Assembly: GCA_041689995.1 (NCBI GenBank)
Contig: JBDNFD010000033.1
Location: 1-42,984, forward strand
DNA from: DASSWG01 sp041689995
GTDB lineage: Bacteria > Bacteroidota > Bacteroidia > Flavobacteriales > Flavobacteriaceae
Length of the DNA stretch: 42,984 bases
Reading direction: 5' to 3'
Positions within the stretch are counted from its first letter, which is position 1, and the number at the start of each line of letters is the position of its first letter. The translations under genes and the position numbers were made by a program. Of this stretch, positions 42,360 to 42,984 are shown one piece after another. The notes beneath the pieces were generated by a model. The model was not told where the DNA came from, did not search any database, and worked only from the letters and a program-made list of their open reading frames with translations.

Positions 42360-42984
42360 TTATAAATTCCTTACAGCTTCTTTGAATTGACGGCCACGAT
42401 CTTCATAACCGGAAAAAAGATCGAAACTGGAGCAAGCAGGCGAGAGCAAAACCGTATCGCCACGCTCTGCCATATTATATGCCATTTTCACTGCTTCTTC
42501 CATCGACTGCGTTTCGGCGATAAATTCACCACAATTCCCGAAAGCCGCCAGAATTTTGGAATTATCCAATCCCAAACAAATGATGGCCTTCACCTTTTCG
42601 TTTACAAACGGCAACAAATCCTCATATTTATTCCCTTTATCAACTCCGCCCACTATCCAAATTATTTCTGTTGAAACACCTTGGAGCGCATAATAAGTCG
42701 CATTGATATTAGTGGCTTTGGAATCATTGATGTATTGCACATTGTTGATTTTCAGCACATTTTCCAAACGATGTTCCACACCAGGGAAACTTGCCAAACT
42801 CTCGCGAATAGTTTGCTTTCTGATTCGCAATAATTGTGCGACCGTAGCAGCAGCCATTGCGTTTTTCGTATTGTGACCTCCTTTTAAACCTAAATCTGCT
42901 GTTGCCATTTCCATCGTTTTATTCTGAATATTCATATGTATTTTTTCGTTTTTTATATAAGCACCTTCCCCTGATTTTTCTTTC
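42360..42984 (-). CDS. murD: UDP-N-acetylmuramoylalanine--D-glutamate ligase (3' part)
   Basis: Only the C-terminal ~208 residues are in the window; the frame stays open to the window edge (EKSGEGAYIK... before the first internal Met). Motifs of MurD are LKGGHNTKNAMAAATVAQLL, FPGVEHRLENV, YINDSKATNINATYYAL, IWIVGGVDKGNKYEDL and VLLSPACSSFDLFSGYEDRG. It precedes ftsW by 10 nt in transcription order. Confidence 0.95.
   Translation of the reverse strand, partial: KEKSGEGAYIKNEKIHMNIQNKTMEMATADLGLKGGHNTKNAMAAATVAQLLRIRKQTIRESLASFPGVEHRLENVLKINNVQYINDSKATNINATYYALQGVSTEIIWIVGGVDKGNKYEDLLPFVNEKVKAIICLGLDNSKILAAFGNCGEFIAETQSMEEAVKMAYNMAERGDTVLLSPACSSFDLFSGYEDRGRQFKEAVRNL

Overview
The window looks like a chromosome segment of a flavobacterium (Bacteroidota, probably Flavobacteriaceae; I cannot name the genus). 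The reasons are AT-rich DNA, TAnnTTTG-type -7 promoter boxes, a Bacteroidota-style cell-division cluster, DUF3078 and DUF3570 proteins, a type III glutamine synthetase, a 51-residue flavobacterial small protein and several GC-rich palindromic repeats of Bacteroidota type. It has two different halves.

Accessory half (about 1-21,080, nearly all on the + strand): a metal and redox island. It starts with a nucleotide cassette: a broken beta-CASP metallo-beta-lactamase RNase-like gene, an AMP/thymidine-phosphorylase-like enzyme and a PRPP synthetase. Two modules follow, each a ~97-residue small protein directly upstream of a heavy-metal P1B-ATPase (a CPH-type CopB-like pump, then a CPC-type CopA-like pump), with an MFS exporter between them. 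Next come DUF305 and DUF3347 proteins, a decayed stretch with the 3' end of an ACR3 arsenite-permease gene, a cytochrome b561-like protein, and an OmpR-family response regulator/sensor kinase pair. The last part is a thioredoxin-like/ApbE/DUF4266/DUF3570 operon and two membrane-protein genes. The island appears to end inside a truncated HD-domain gene near 21,080.

The least expected signal is regulatory. Arrays of four 11-bp direct repeats (core CTTAAG/CTTAG) lie upstream of the thioredoxin-ApbE operon and of both later membrane-protein genes, and a shorter version lies upstream of the response regulator. In the three full arrays a -7-like box starts exactly 11 nt after the last repeat. This suggests a compact regulon controlled by the local two-component system, linking metal stress to an envelope flavin/thiol redox module.

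Core half (about 21,315-42,984, mostly on the - strand): housekeeping genes for a DUF2147 protein, a BtuF-like metal-chelate-binding protein, pyrF, a frameshifted four-helix-bundle gene beside an 8-bp microsatellite, prfA, an ABC ATPase with a small membrane partner, a DUF3078 protein, purM, glutamine synthetase III, apt, two divergent tRNA-Arg genes, a GatB/YqeY protein, a Cys-rich lipoprotein, and the dcw cluster in the order ftsZ, ftsA, ftsQ, murC, murG, ftsW, murD (murD runs off the window end).
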